NCBI GenBank assembly: GCA_964617825.1
Contig: CAZTWL010000014.1
Coordinates: forward strand, 1-64,000
Direction of reading: 5' to 3'
Length of the DNA stretch: 64,000 nt
Source: VSJD01 sp964617825
GTDB lineage: Bacteria; Verrucomicrobiota; Kiritimatiellia; JAAZAB01
Below the pieces are notes generated by a model. That model ran no database searches. It was not told the DNA's origin and saw only the letters and a list, made by a program, of their open reading frames with translations. Below are positions 9,772 through 17,894 of the stretch, piece by piece. Positions within the stretch are counted from its first letter, which is position 1. Each line of letters begins with the position of its first letter. Both the position numbers and the translations under genes were made by a program.

Positions 9772-10143
9772 ATGAAGCGTATCATCGAAAACTTGCAGCG
9801 TCTGGCATGGGGCAGTCTGTTCGCGATTGGCTTTATCCTGTCGCCAATCAGCTGGTGGAATGACATCGTGGTCAACATACCCATAGCGTATCTGACCGCC
9901 AAGCTGCTGGCAGTTCTTAACCAGCACTTATTCCTGCCTGCTTTTGTCAGCGCATATTGGCTCACGAACTTGTTCGGTTTGCTGGGCATGCATATAAGCG
10001 CACGCAAACTGTTGCGTCACACGGAGAATAAAATCTCGCTTAGGCGCTTTTTCCTGATTTCACTGCTCTATACTTTGCTGATTGTGGCCATGGCCCAGCT
10101 CAATTGGATTCGATCGCCCTTAAGTCAATTGATGGGGCCATAA
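9772..10143 (+). CDS. small inner-membrane protein, function unknown
   Basis: A 123-residue protein with three strongly hydrophobic segments: about residues 10-26, 50-72 and 92-110. Charged, Arg/Lys-rich loops (SARKLLRHTENKISLRR) lie between the second and third, which suggests three membrane helices. No motif or family is recognised. It begins 79 bp after the flavodoxin gene in the same direction, so the two may be co-transcribed. Confidence 0.65.
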   Translation: MKRIIENLQRLAWGSLFAIGFILSPISWWNDIVVNIPIAYLTAKLLAVLNQHLFLPAFVSAYWLTNLFGLLGMHISARKLLRHTENKISLRRFFLISLLYTLLIVAMAQLNWIRSPLSQLMGP

Positions 10144-10254
10144 ATTCGCCAGCCCGACACATCCGGTATCGCACAATCCGCGGGACAAAAACCAAGGCAC
10201 CGCATTTCCAACGCGACGGTCCCGCCCGAGTTCTGGCCATCAAGGGGAAGCGAT

Positions 10255-11082
10255 TCAGCCGGCCATGAGGCCGCGCAGGAAACGGACGGCAGCGCTGATG
10301 TCGGCTATCGGATTGGCGCCGACTTCGCGTTCGATCGTCAGATAGCCGCAATATCCAATGGCGTCGAGCGCCTGAAGATAGTGCTTGAATGCCACGCCAC
10401 CTTCACCTAGAGGAACTTCCAGATATTCCGGTTGCACGTTCAGACCTGCGGCACTCATGGCGCTCATCCGGCAGATGCCGTCTTTGGCATGGGTATGAAC
10501 AATATATTTTTTTAACACCGCGACGCCGCCAATGTGGTCGAACGGTCCCAGCATGATCAGATTGGCCGGATCGTAATTGACGGCGACTCCGCCGTTGCCG
10601 ATTGTATCCAAAAAACGTTTCAGAATTATGGGCTCTTCCGGACCGGTTTCCATTGCAAAAACGCAGCCGCGCTCCTCGGCATAACGGCCCAAGCCGGCAA
10701 GCGCTTCAAGACCGATGGTCCAGGCGGAATCGCGGTCATCGTCTGGAAGATGACCGATATGCGAAGTAACGATCCGAACTTCGAGATCCACAGCCAAGTC
10801 AATGATTTTACGGTAGCGCGGCAGAATCTCCTTGTTGGTTTCGGCGTTCAAAAACCCCTTGCCCAGATCGCCGCACAAAGCGCTGATCTCCAGGCCCAGC
10901 CCTTTGACGAAGGACTTAAAGTCCCCGCGATCTGCCTGACTCATGGCTTCCGGCGCCATATCGCCATCCGTGCAGTAAATCTGGAACCCATCCGCACCCA
11001 GCTCTTTGGCCGTACGAATGCCCTGCTTGGTACCCTGCTTTAAAGAATCAATAATTATGCCAATCTTACATTGTGTTTTCAT
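10255..11082 (-). CDS. sugar phosphate isomerase/epimerase-like TIM barrel protein
   Basis: A 275-residue protein of the xylose isomerase-like/AP endonuclease 2 superfamily (COG1082 type). Candidate metal ligands lie in the expected order: Glu in AMETGPEE, Asp in NYDPANL, His in VHTHAKDG and Glu in TIEREVG near the C-terminus. The start at 11082 (MKTQCKIGI) begins directly with the first barrel strand and has AAGG upstream; the open frame further upstream encodes nothing barrel-like. It follows a second family member by 61 bp in the same direction. Members of this family isomerise or epimerise sugars or inositols, or oxidise after partnering with dehydrogenases. The substrate here is unknown, but the divergent sugar kinase and lyxose isomerase suggest a sugar. 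Confidence 0.85.
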   Translation of the reverse strand: MKTQCKIGIIIDSLKQGTKQGIRTAKELGADGFQIYCTDGDMAPEAMSQADRGDFKSFVKGLGLEISALCGDLGKGFLNAETNKEILPRYRKIIDLAVDLEVRIVTSHIGHLPDDDRDSAWTIGLEALAGLGRYAEERGCVFAMETGPEEPIILKRFLDTIGNGGVAVNYDPANLIMLGPFDHIGGVAVLKKYIVHTHAKDGICRMSAMSAAGLNVQPEYLEVPLGEGGVAFKHYLQALDAIGYCGYLTIEREVGANPIADISAAVRFLRGLMAG

Positions 11083-11143
11083 GTGGTAAAATGCCTTACG
11101 TTTGCAGAATTCATAAAGCGGTTGCCGATAACCAATGACTTTT

Positions 11144-12016
11144 TCATATTTCCTGCACAAAACGACGGAGGTTGGCAAGACCTATAGCAAGGCCGGTCAA
11201 CACGTCTTCCATACCCTCGAATTCGATCGAAAGCACGCCGTCATAGCCTGCCCGCTTCATTGTGCGCAGGCATTGCCTAACCGGCACATCGCCATGGCCA
11301 ATAATCGAACCGCGTAACCAGTTTCCGGCCCGTGACTGGAACCAGCCCGTGCCGGGGTTCGGCGCCATTCCCGACTTGACGTGAAAATCCTTGGCATGGC
11401 AGTGAAACGCATAGGGCATCATGCGACCCACCGCTTGGGCCGGATCTTCATCGGCACACAGGAAATTGCCCATATCCACAAGGGCGCCAAAATTCGGATG
11501 ATTGACCCCATTGATCAGTTTTTCGACCCGCTCGCTATCCTGACAGAAATAGCCATGATTTTCCACCATTGTCCGGACACCCATATCCGCCGCAAATTCC
11601 GTAACCATCCGACAACCCTTGATCAGTGTAGGCAAGGCATCGTCAAACCCGCGTGCTCCATTGTGTCCGGCCCGAAAACCCGAAGTTGCATCATGACGCA
11701 TGCCGGGCACACCCAATATTTTTGCCACCTGCAATTCGCCTCTGAGCCGCTGGGCCTCGGCTTTCCAATCGCCGTTCGATCCATTGATAAAGTCCGCCCC
11801 GATCGTATAGTTGACCAAAGGTAGGCCAACACGGTCGCTCTCCTCTTTCAGGCGGGCCGCCAATTCGGTCGCCGTCATGCCCTTTGGCAAAGCCAGGATG
11901 GAAAATTCCATAACGTCAAATCCAAGCTCTTTGGCTTTGGCAATCACATCGATTTGCTGCAGCTGCCCGCCGGAAATCAGCCGACTGAAACTATATGACG
12001 ATACACCGATTTTCAT
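11144..12016 (-). CDS. sugar phosphate isomerase/epimerase-like TIM barrel protein
   Basis: A 290-residue protein of the same superfamily as its downstream neighbour, starting with MKIGVSSYSFS, a usual first strand for the family. Likely metal ligands are in TMVENHGYF, ALVDMGNF, FHCHAKDFH and SIEFEG. The ATG at 12016 follows AAAGGAAACGTA and is better placed than earlier in-frame codons. A candidate promoter (12079-12107) lies about 60 bp upstream. The pair forms a two-gene operon divergent from the kinase/isomerase operon, and the two barrels differ enough to suggest successive steps rather than a recent duplication. Confidence 0.87.
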   Translation of the reverse strand: MKIGVSSYSFSRLISGGQLQQIDVIAKAKELGFDVMEFSILALPKGMTATELAARLKEESDRVGLPLVNYTIGADFINGSNGDWKAEAQRLRGELQVAKILGVPGMRHDATSGFRAGHNGARGFDDALPTLIKGCRMVTEFAADMGVRTMVENHGYFCQDSERVEKLINGVNHPNFGALVDMGNFLCADEDPAQAVGRMMPYAFHCHAKDFHVKSGMAPNPGTGWFQSRAGNWLRGSIIGHGDVPVRQCLRTMKRAGYDGVLSIEFEGMEDVLTGLAIGLANLRRFVQEI

Positions 12017-12078
12017 TACGTTTCCTTTTTTCATTTTTTTTGGCAATAGATCCAAGACCGAAGATCCGCATGGCCGCT

Positions 12079-12107
12079 ACTATACCCGGATGGCGCCCCG
12101 CGCGCAA
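12079..12107 (-). promoter_or_regulatory. putative promoter of the epimerase operon
   Basis: TTGCGC (12102-12107) and TATAGT (12079-12084) lie 17 nt apart on the minus strand and point at the gene starting at 12016. The -10 is good, the -35 weak. The 283-bp divergent intergenic region should also hold the promoter for the kinase gene; TATAAA near 12275 is a possible -10 but lacks a clear -35. Confidence 0.4.
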
Positions 12108-12299
12108 GTTTTCAAGATTGCTGCGATCGGCTCCACAGAAATACTGGCGATACCGCAGGCCAGGCACCAACCAACGGCCTAAAACACGCTTTGTATTTTG
12201 AGTGGTAATTTTCGATCATAGACGATAGACTTGAACCATTCGGCAGCTTTCTGGCGATCGATTCCTTTGACATATAAATCTCAGAGAATGGGAACAATA

Positions 12300-13352
12300 A
12301 TGCATCCATTTGTAATCAATGCCGTGGCCCCGACACGTATCTGCGATGTCGGCGGCTGGACTGACACGCATTTTGCGAAACACGGCGCAGTATTCAATGT
12401 CGCCATTTATCCTTATGTCGAAGTCCAAGTCCACCCAATGGCGCCCGGCGAGTCGGATGGCCGCTTAATTGTGTCCACCGAAAATTACGGCACATCCTAC
12501 ACGTTGGACCCTAATAATATCGTTTATGACAAGCATCCATTGATCGAGGCCGCCATCAAGTGCATGGCGCTCCCCGCGGATCTCGCCTTGCGAATCAACA
12601 TATTTTCCTATGCCCCGCCTGGGGCCTCGATGGGCACTTCCGCCGCCGTTTCCGTTGCCATGATCGGCGCACTTAATGCGCTTACAGGCAGGAAACTGGC
12701 GCCGCATGAAACCGCCGCCCTGGCTCATTCCATTGAAACGAAGGAATTGGGTTTGGAGTGCGGCGTTCAGGATCAGCTCGCAAGCGCCTTTGGCGGCATC
12801 AATCTCATTGAAATCAGCGACTTCCCCAAAGCCAATATCACCCCGGTGGCAATTACGGATGCCATCTGGTGGGAACTTGAACACCGCCTTGTTCTGACCT
12901 ATATCGGCAAGCCCCACCAATCGTCCGAAATTCACAAAATGGTTATTGCCGGCCTCGGTGCTGCGCCCCATAAGGATGCGCGGATCGAACAACTGCGGCA
13001 ATTGGCCCATCAGGCCCGACCTGCGCTCCAAGCCGGGAATTTTGCCGAACTGGGCCGGATTTTTAACGCGAACACCGCCGTGCAGCGGGCTTTGCATAAA
13101 AACCTTGTTTGCGATGCATTCGAAGACATCATTTCCGTGGCGCACGATTTTCAGGCGTTTGGCTGCAAAGTCAATGGGGCCGGCGGCGACGGAGGTTCCA
13201 TAGCCATCCTGACGGATGGCGACATGTCGAAGAAACGGGAAATGCAGAAGGTTCTTGCTCAAAAAGGCTACCTGACACTGCCCGTTTACCTTTCGCGCCG
13301 CGGCCTGCGCGTCTGGAAAACCATTTCCACCACCCCCGTTGAAACCAATTAA
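12300..13352 (+). CDS. GHMP-family sugar kinase
   Basis: A 350-residue member of the GHMP kinase family (galacto-, homoserine, mevalonate and heptose kinases). It has the N-terminal motif 1 APTRICDVGGWTD, the phosphate-binding motif 2 PPGASMGTSAAVSVA near residue 105, and a C-terminal motif 3 VNGAGGDGGS. The layout is closest to the COG2605 heptose/fucose kinase group, which phosphorylates sugars at the anomeric carbon, but the exact sugar cannot be read from the sequence. The ATG at 12300 is preferred because the family alignment starts there and GGGAA precedes it. A D-lyxose isomerase gene follows 21 bp later. Confidence 0.85.
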   Translation: MHPFVINAVAPTRICDVGGWTDTHFAKHGAVFNVAIYPYVEVQVHPMAPGESDGRLIVSTENYGTSYTLDPNNIVYDKHPLIEAAIKCMALPADLALRINIFSYAPPGASMGTSAAVSVAMIGALNALTGRKLAPHETAALAHSIETKELGLECGVQDQLASAFGGINLIEISDFPKANITPVAITDAIWWELEHRLVLTYIGKPHQSSEIHKMVIAGLGAAPHKDARIEQLRQLAHQARPALQAGNFAELGRIFNANTAVQRALHKNLVCDAFEDIISVAHDFQAFGCKVNGAGGDGGSIAILTDGDMSKKREMQKVLAQKGYLTLPVYLSRRGLRVWKTISTTPVETN

Positions 13353-13373
13353 TCGAACAAAGGAAACCCGACA

Positions 13374-13919
13374 ATGATGACCAGGGAAGAAATCAAGAAG
13401 AACCAGAAACTGGCAATGGCCTTGTTCAATAAGGCGCACATCGTGCTCACCCGCAAGGAAATCGACGCCATCGAGGTGGCCGATTTCGGGCTTGGCGCCT
13501 ATGAACAAACCGGGCTGGCTCTGCTGGTTTATGTGAATACCGACCGTTGTTGCGCCAAAGAACTGACCATGCTTCCGCGCCAGACTTGTCCTGAACACCG
13601 TCATCCGAAGATCAACCGGACCAATCCCGGAAAGGAGGAGACCTTCCGCTGTCGTTGGGGAACAGTTTATCTCTATGTCCCGGGCGCCAAAACCACACAC
13701 ATCCACGCGCGTCTACCCAAAGGCAAAGCGGCAACCTATACGGTGTGGCACGAAATCATATTAAAGCCCGGAGATCAATACACACTGATGCCAAACACCC
13801 TGCATTGGTTTCAGGCCGGCCCAAATGGCGCAGTGGTATCGGAATTCTCGACTCAGAGTGTGGAAGAGAAGGATTTCTTTACCGACCGCGAAATTCAACG
13901 GATCACCAAGATCGGCTAA
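13374..13919 (+). CDS. D-lyxose ketol-isomerase
   Basis: A 181-residue cupin-fold isomerase matching the D-lyxose isomerase family (B. subtilis YdaE type, which also interconverts D-mannose and D-fructose). Conserved blocks are VYVNTDRCCAKEL, the metal-binding CPEHRHP with ETFRCRWG, YTVWHEI, and LMPNTLHWFQAG with the last metal His. Length is typical. AGGA lies 9 nt before the first ATG. It sits in an operon with a GHMP kinase, so isomerisation and phosphorylation of the same sugar or its product is likely; no transporter or glycosidase is nearby to identify it. Confidence 0.9.
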   Translation: MMTREEIKKNQKLAMALFNKAHIVLTRKEIDAIEVADFGLGAYEQTGLALLVYVNTDRCCAKELTMLPRQTCPEHRHPKINRTNPGKEETFRCRWGTVYLYVPGAKTTHIHARLPKGKAATYTVWHEIILKPGDQYTLMPNTLHWFQAGPNGAVVSEFSTQSVEEKDFFTDREIQRITKIG

Positions 13920-13943
13920 AGCCGGCTCGCTTGCAAGGTCCGC

Positions 13944-14573
13944 TTATTCCGCCAGGCTGGTCCAGGCACTGTCACGCACGCGGAATCGCCAAGGACGCCG
14001 GGCATCCTTCCCCGCGTACTTGACACCTACGCGGGGCGTAGCAACAATTTGTTCCGGTTGTAAATCGCTTCCCTTCTCCAGCCAGATTTCATTTGCCAAT
14101 AAGTCATGACCCGAATGGCTCACGGTAATGCCCAGAGCCTGAGCCAGGACGCCGGGACCCGCCGTGAGCGTCCGTTCCAAACGAGTTTTGTGCCGACGCT
14201 TGAGCATCGCCGGAATGCCATGCGTTGGCTCAAGGGCCCGGATCAGGACTGCGTGGGGAATGCCTGGCACGCCGGTAACAATGTTGAAAAGCGAATGCAA
14301 ACCGTAACATAAATAAACGTAGGCAACACCGCCACCAGCGTACATGACATCCGTACGCCTTGTGCGCCGGTTGCCAAAGGCATGCGAGGCGCGGTCGGTC
14401 GCCCCGGCATAGGCCTCGGTTTCCACAATGCGCCCTCCGGTCACCTCGCAGCCAGCGATACGGGTAAACAAATACTGACCCAGCAACTCCCGACTGATCC
14501 GAACCACATCCGGGCGCCGGAAAAAATCGATAGTCAATCTTTCTCCGACGATGGATGTCGAACAATCAGACAT
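13944..14573 (-). CDS. 3-methyladenine DNA glycosylase (AAG/MPG family)
   Basis: Removes alkylated purines from DNA to start base excision repair. The 209-residue protein shows the family blocks RELLGQYL, VETEAYAGATDRASHAF (with the catalytic Glu), YAGGGVAYVYLCYG and the C-terminal RRPWRFRV. The start at 14573 (MSDCSTS) has AAGG about 9 nt upstream; an ATG nine codons earlier is possible but without a ribosome-binding site. It is convergent with the lyxose isomerase gene, with 24 bp between stops. Confidence 0.92.
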   Translation of the reverse strand: MSDCSTSIVGERLTIDFFRRPDVVRISRELLGQYLFTRIAGCEVTGGRIVETEAYAGATDRASHAFGNRRTRRTDVMYAGGGVAYVYLCYGLHSLFNIVTGVPGIPHAVLIRALEPTHGIPAMLKRRHKTRLERTLTAGPGVLAQALGITVSHSGHDLLANEIWLEKGSDLQPEQIVATPRVGVKYAGKDARRPWRFRVRDSAWTSLAE

Positions 14574-14694
14574 GCTGAACCTTGCTCGCTCGGGGCGCAT
14601 TGAATACCAAGGCGACTGACTCGTGAAGCGACTCCCACGTCACCGGGATCGCCGGCAAGATAAAAACCCAACAGTCCTCAAGACTCGCTTCCCT

Positions 14695-15297
14695 TCACTT
14701 CTTATTGGTCACGAGGACATTAGGAGCTGCAACTATATTTTCAAAATTGGATTGCGCTCCAGCCGCCGTTACTCCACGAGGCATTTCCATGGCTGTATTA
14801 TCTTTCGTCTTGCCGCTGCCGCACGAAAACCGCGAAGCCAGAAACCACCCTAAAGCAATGATTAAGAGCGGTTGCGCCACCGCGATAAATTTCCGGCGAA
14901 TTGCAGCGCCTTTATGCAGATAATTCTGGCATTGCGGACAACGCGCTAAAACCTGGGGGCTCATATATCCGCACTTTGGACACTGCACCTCGCTTGTGCG
15001 AGCTACAGGAACACGGGGAACGTCGGACACAAAATCATCCCTTTGGCGGTTGTCACGCTTAAGACTTAGCCGCACGGGAACAGTATGCTCGGTTTCACAT
15101 GCCGCACACTGCACTATTGAACCGGCAAGATTTCTTGAGGCGGACATTTCCTCGCCACAAGCGCATTTCCAAAAAACATCGGGCTCCGGAACAAGCAGCG
15201 GAGTTCCACAGTCAGGACATTGGACCTGACGGCCGGCTTCGGAATCATCCACCGCGAGGCTTTTAGCGCAATTACATTTGAAATATACGAATGCCAT
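14695..15297 (-). CDS. zinc-ribbon membrane protein, function unknown
   Basis: A 200-residue protein with three CxxC-type zinc ribbons. The first is at about residues 8-32 (FKCNCAKS...QCPDCG). The second is at 48-72 (WKCACGEE...QCAACE). The third is at 105-123 (QCPKCGYM...RCPQCQ). One hydrophobic segment follows (about residues 140-158, LLIIALGWFLAS), then a polar tail. Such multi-ribbon, single-helix proteins are common in PVC bacteria and are mostly uncharacterised. It lies 11 bp after a second zinc-ribbon protein in the same direction, so the two are likely co-transcribed. Confidence 0.75.
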   Translation of the reverse strand: MAFVYFKCNCAKSLAVDDSEAGRQVQCPDCGTPLLVPEPDVFWKCACGEEMSASRNLAGSIVQCAACETEHTVPVRLSLKRDNRQRDDFVSDVPRVPVARTSEVQCPKCGYMSPQVLARCPQCQNYLHKGAAIRRKFIAVAQPLLIIALGWFLASRFSCGSGKTKDNTAMEMPRGVTAAGAQSNFENIVAAPNVLVTNKK

Positions 15298-15308
15298 CTT
15301 ACGTCACT

Positions 15309-15932
15309 TCAATATTTGCGCACAATATATCCTTTTCCCATGCACATCTTACATACCATTCGCCTCTCGGTTCCATGGATCACGGCGACAACCTGGCCCA
15401 TACCCTGGCAATCGTGGCAGACTTCCGCCCCAGTAGGGAGAACAAAGGAACGCCCGCCATTTTGGTTACATAGAAGACATGTGGACTTAGAACCGGCATC
15501 TCCGGTATAACCCAGGCCCTTGCATCGCTTACAACGGACCTTGATAATATTTTCCGGGACGGGAGCTGGCGATGGCGCTGGCACGGCTGCGGAAACGGGG
15601 ACGGGAACCGGCTCCGCCGTCAGCCACTTTGCATACCAGCGATGCACGGCGTTCACTGCATTGGACTGAATATGTTGCCAATTCGAGCAGACCCCGTCAG
15701 CGCCGGATCTAGTTTTTCGCACATCAATATTTTCACTCGCCCAAAATCCGGCCGCACCAACGGCCAGCAAGGCAACCACCCGAAAGGTCGCGCGAAAAAA
15801 AGATTTTATTCGCATGGATTGCGGAGGCTGCCGCATATCGGCTGAAGGCTCGGGCAGTTTACCCCTGCAATTGCGGCAATGAATTGAGGAGGCCCCGTTT
15901 TCAACACCGCATTGAGGACAAACTCTGATCAT
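15309..15932 (-). CDS. zinc-ribbon and DnaJ-like CxxCxG protein with one membrane segment
   Basis: A 207-residue protein. An N-terminal zinc ribbon (CPQCG ... CRNCRG) is followed by a hydrophobic segment near residues 48-65, a Pro/Ala/Val spacer, and a C-terminal region with repeated CxxC motifs (CKRCKGLGY, CLLCNQNGG, CHDCQGMGQ, CKMCMGKGY). These resemble the zinc-binding cysteine-rich domain of DnaJ, which points to a protein- or metal-binding role, but no J domain is present. The start at 15932 (MIRVCPQCG) begins with the ribbon; an ATG four codons upstream is also possible. Confidence 0.75.
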   Translation of the reverse strand: MIRVCPQCGVENGASSIHCRNCRGKLPEPSADMRQPPQSMRIKSFFRATFRVVALLAVGAAGFWASENIDVRKTRSGADGVCSNWQHIQSNAVNAVHRWYAKWLTAEPVPVPVSAAVPAPSPAPVPENIIKVRCKRCKGLGYTGDAGSKSTCLLCNQNGGRSFVLPTGAEVCHDCQGMGQVVAVIHGTERRMVCKMCMGKGYIVRKY

Positions 15933-16077
15933 AGTCGCACCCATTCCTGCGCCAAAATTATTGAACGTGCGCCGGCCGCATCAAAAGGCAGCAGTTGAGG
16001 ATCGAGACCGTTGATGGGGATTTCGCAACAACGGCTTATTGCAAACTTGCAGCAGACCGCATCGTCTGGTTCGCCGC

Positions 16078-17370
16078 TTACTTCAGATTTGAGATGATAC
16101 TGACCAGCGGCATAAACATGGCAATGACAATTGTGCCCACCACGACGGCCAGAACAATCATCAAGATCGGTTCAATAATGGAAGTCAAGCCATCCACAGC
16201 AGCATCCACTTCTGTGTCATAAGTGTCGGCAATCTTGACCAGCATTTCCGGCAACCGTCCGGTTTCTTCTCCCACCGCAATCATGCTCACCACCATATTG
16301 GGAAACACACGCGAAGCTTCCAGCGGCGCCGCCATGGTCTCACCTTCCTTGATGCTGTCATGCACGGCTTGGACAGCACGTGAAATCACTTCGTTTCCGG
16401 CCGTTTCGCGCACAATCGTCAAGGCCTGCAAAATCTGTACACCGGAGCTCAGAAGTGTTCCCAAAGTACGCGTGAAACGCGATACGCTCACACGCATGGA
16501 CAATGCGCCGAAAATCGGCGCATTCAACAAATACTTGTCCAACTGATAGCGGCCAAACTTGGTGCGGCCTAAAAGTTTAACAAGAATGATGACCGCGGCA
16601 ATGCCAGCGACCACCACCGGAAAGCGGTGAACGAGCATATCGCTGGCGCCCATCACAAAACGTGTTATCGCAGGCATCTCTTTGCCCGCCAGGAGTTCCT
16701 TGAAAATTTCCGAGAACTTGGGGATGATCAAAACCATCAAGACCCCCGTAATGCCCAGAGCCATGATCAAAACGACCACCGGATAGACCATGGCACCCTT
16801 CACGCGCGTTTTGATCTTTTCGGCCTTCTCCACGAATTCGGTCAGACGGTTCAGGGTCAGCTGAAGCACACCGCCAATTTCACCGGCCTTGACCATGTTG
16901 ATAAAAAGTTTATCGAACGTCTTAGGATGCTGACTGAGCGCTTCGGCAAAAGTGCTGCCCCCCTCAACGGCCTCACATAGTTCGCCGATAATTTCCCTCA
17001 GGCCGGAATTCGTTTCCTGCTTCTGAAGAATTTGCAAAGCTCGGAGGAGGGGAACACGCGCATCGATCAAGGTGGCCAGCTGTCGGGTGAATATCGCCAG
17101 CTGCTTGGGCTTGACTCGCCGGCGCAAAAATTTTGGCAGAGGAATCGAAAGATTGACGTTCAATCCGCTGCCGGCGCGCGAAGCAGCGCGTTGCGCAGGA
17201 CCTTGGGCACGCTTGGGAACGGCAGTCGCCGCCAGCACTTCTTCCACTGCTGAGGGATGCAATCCCAACTCACGCAGTTTGACTAATGCCGCCGGCTTGC
17301 TAACAGCATCAAGCATGCCGCTTTTGTCTTTGCCCTGGGAATCCGCCGCCGTATAACGATACTTAGGCAT
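16078..17370 (-). CDS. type II secretion/type IV pilus inner-membrane platform protein (GspF/PilC family)
   Basis: A 430-residue protein with the typical order of this family: an N-terminal MPKYRYTA strand, a linker, then two repeated T2SF cytoplasmic helical bundles (about residues 105-225 and 305-420), each followed by membrane helices. Recognisable motifs are FTRQLATLIDARVPLLRAL and GEETGRLPEML. GspF/PilC assembles pseudopilins or pilins together with an ATPase. None of the usual partners (GspE, GspG, secretin) are next to it; it lies alone between the zinc-ribbon genes and rplQ. The start is uncertain: ATG at 17370 matches the family, a TTG seven codons earlier is also open. Confidence 0.9.
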   Translation of the reverse strand: MPKYRYTAADSQGKDKSGMLDAVSKPAALVKLRELGLHPSAVEEVLAATAVPKRAQGPAQRAASRAGSGLNVNLSIPLPKFLRRRVKPKQLAIFTRQLATLIDARVPLLRALQILQKQETNSGLREIIGELCEAVEGGSTFAEALSQHPKTFDKLFINMVKAGEIGGVLQLTLNRLTEFVEKAEKIKTRVKGAMVYPVVVLIMALGITGVLMVLIIPKFSEIFKELLAGKEMPAITRFVMGASDMLVHRFPVVVAGIAAVIILVKLLGRTKFGRYQLDKYLLNAPIFGALSMRVSVSRFTRTLGTLLSSGVQILQALTIVRETAGNEVISRAVQAVHDSIKEGETMAAPLEASRVFPNMVVSMIAVGEETGRLPEMLVKIADTYDTEVDAAVDGLTSIIEPILMIVLAVVVGTIVIAMFMPLVSIISNLK

Positions 17371-17405
17371 GGCATTGACCGCATTAATCAACCGCCGGGA
17401 TTAGG

Positions 17406-17852
17406 TCAGGCACCGGCTTTTTTTTCATCCGCCTTGATCGGGACTTTCTTCTCGTCCGTCTTGGGTTCCGGCTTTTTCTTCTTTTTATCCACGTGCGCAA
17501 TACTGACCCATTCCAGAATCGCCACGGGCGCACTGTCGCCACGGCGTTCGCCGAGTTTAACAATGCGCGTATAGCCACCGGAACGATCCTGACACAGGGG
17601 CGCAATCTTTTCAAACAATGTTTTTACCACCGGCGGCTGGCGCAAGACAGCAATCGCCTTACGCCGAGCGGCCAGGCCGCCGCGGCGGGCCAGAGTAACC
17701 ATCTTTTCGGCAAGGCTCCGGGCAGCCCTTGCGCGCGGCAATGTCGTTTCAATGCGTTTTTCCTCAATCAAACTGCAAACCAACTGCGCCAGCATGGCGC
17801 GCCGATGCGCCGATGATTGCCCAAATGTTGTCGATACCATCTTGTGTCGCAT
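17406..17852 (-). CDS. rplQ: 50S ribosomal protein L17
   Basis: Last gene of the alpha block. The 148-residue protein starts with MRHKMVSTTFGQSSAHRRAM and keeps the family core to about residue 120. After it comes a charged, Lys/Glu/Pro-rich tail of about 30 residues that typical L17 proteins (about 120-127 residues) lack. It begins 42 bp after the end of rpoA. Confidence 0.95.
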   Translation of the reverse strand: MRHKMVSTTFGQSSAHRRAMLAQLVCSLIEEKRIETTLPRARAARSLAEKMVTLARRGGLAARRKAIAVLRQPPVVKTLFEKIAPLCQDRSGGYTRIVKLGERRGDSAPVAILEWVSIAHVDKKKKKPEPKTDEKKVPIKADEKKAGA

Positions 17853-17894
17853 GATAATTCCTTAAACCGTACCGGCCGCCATATTGGCCACCGG

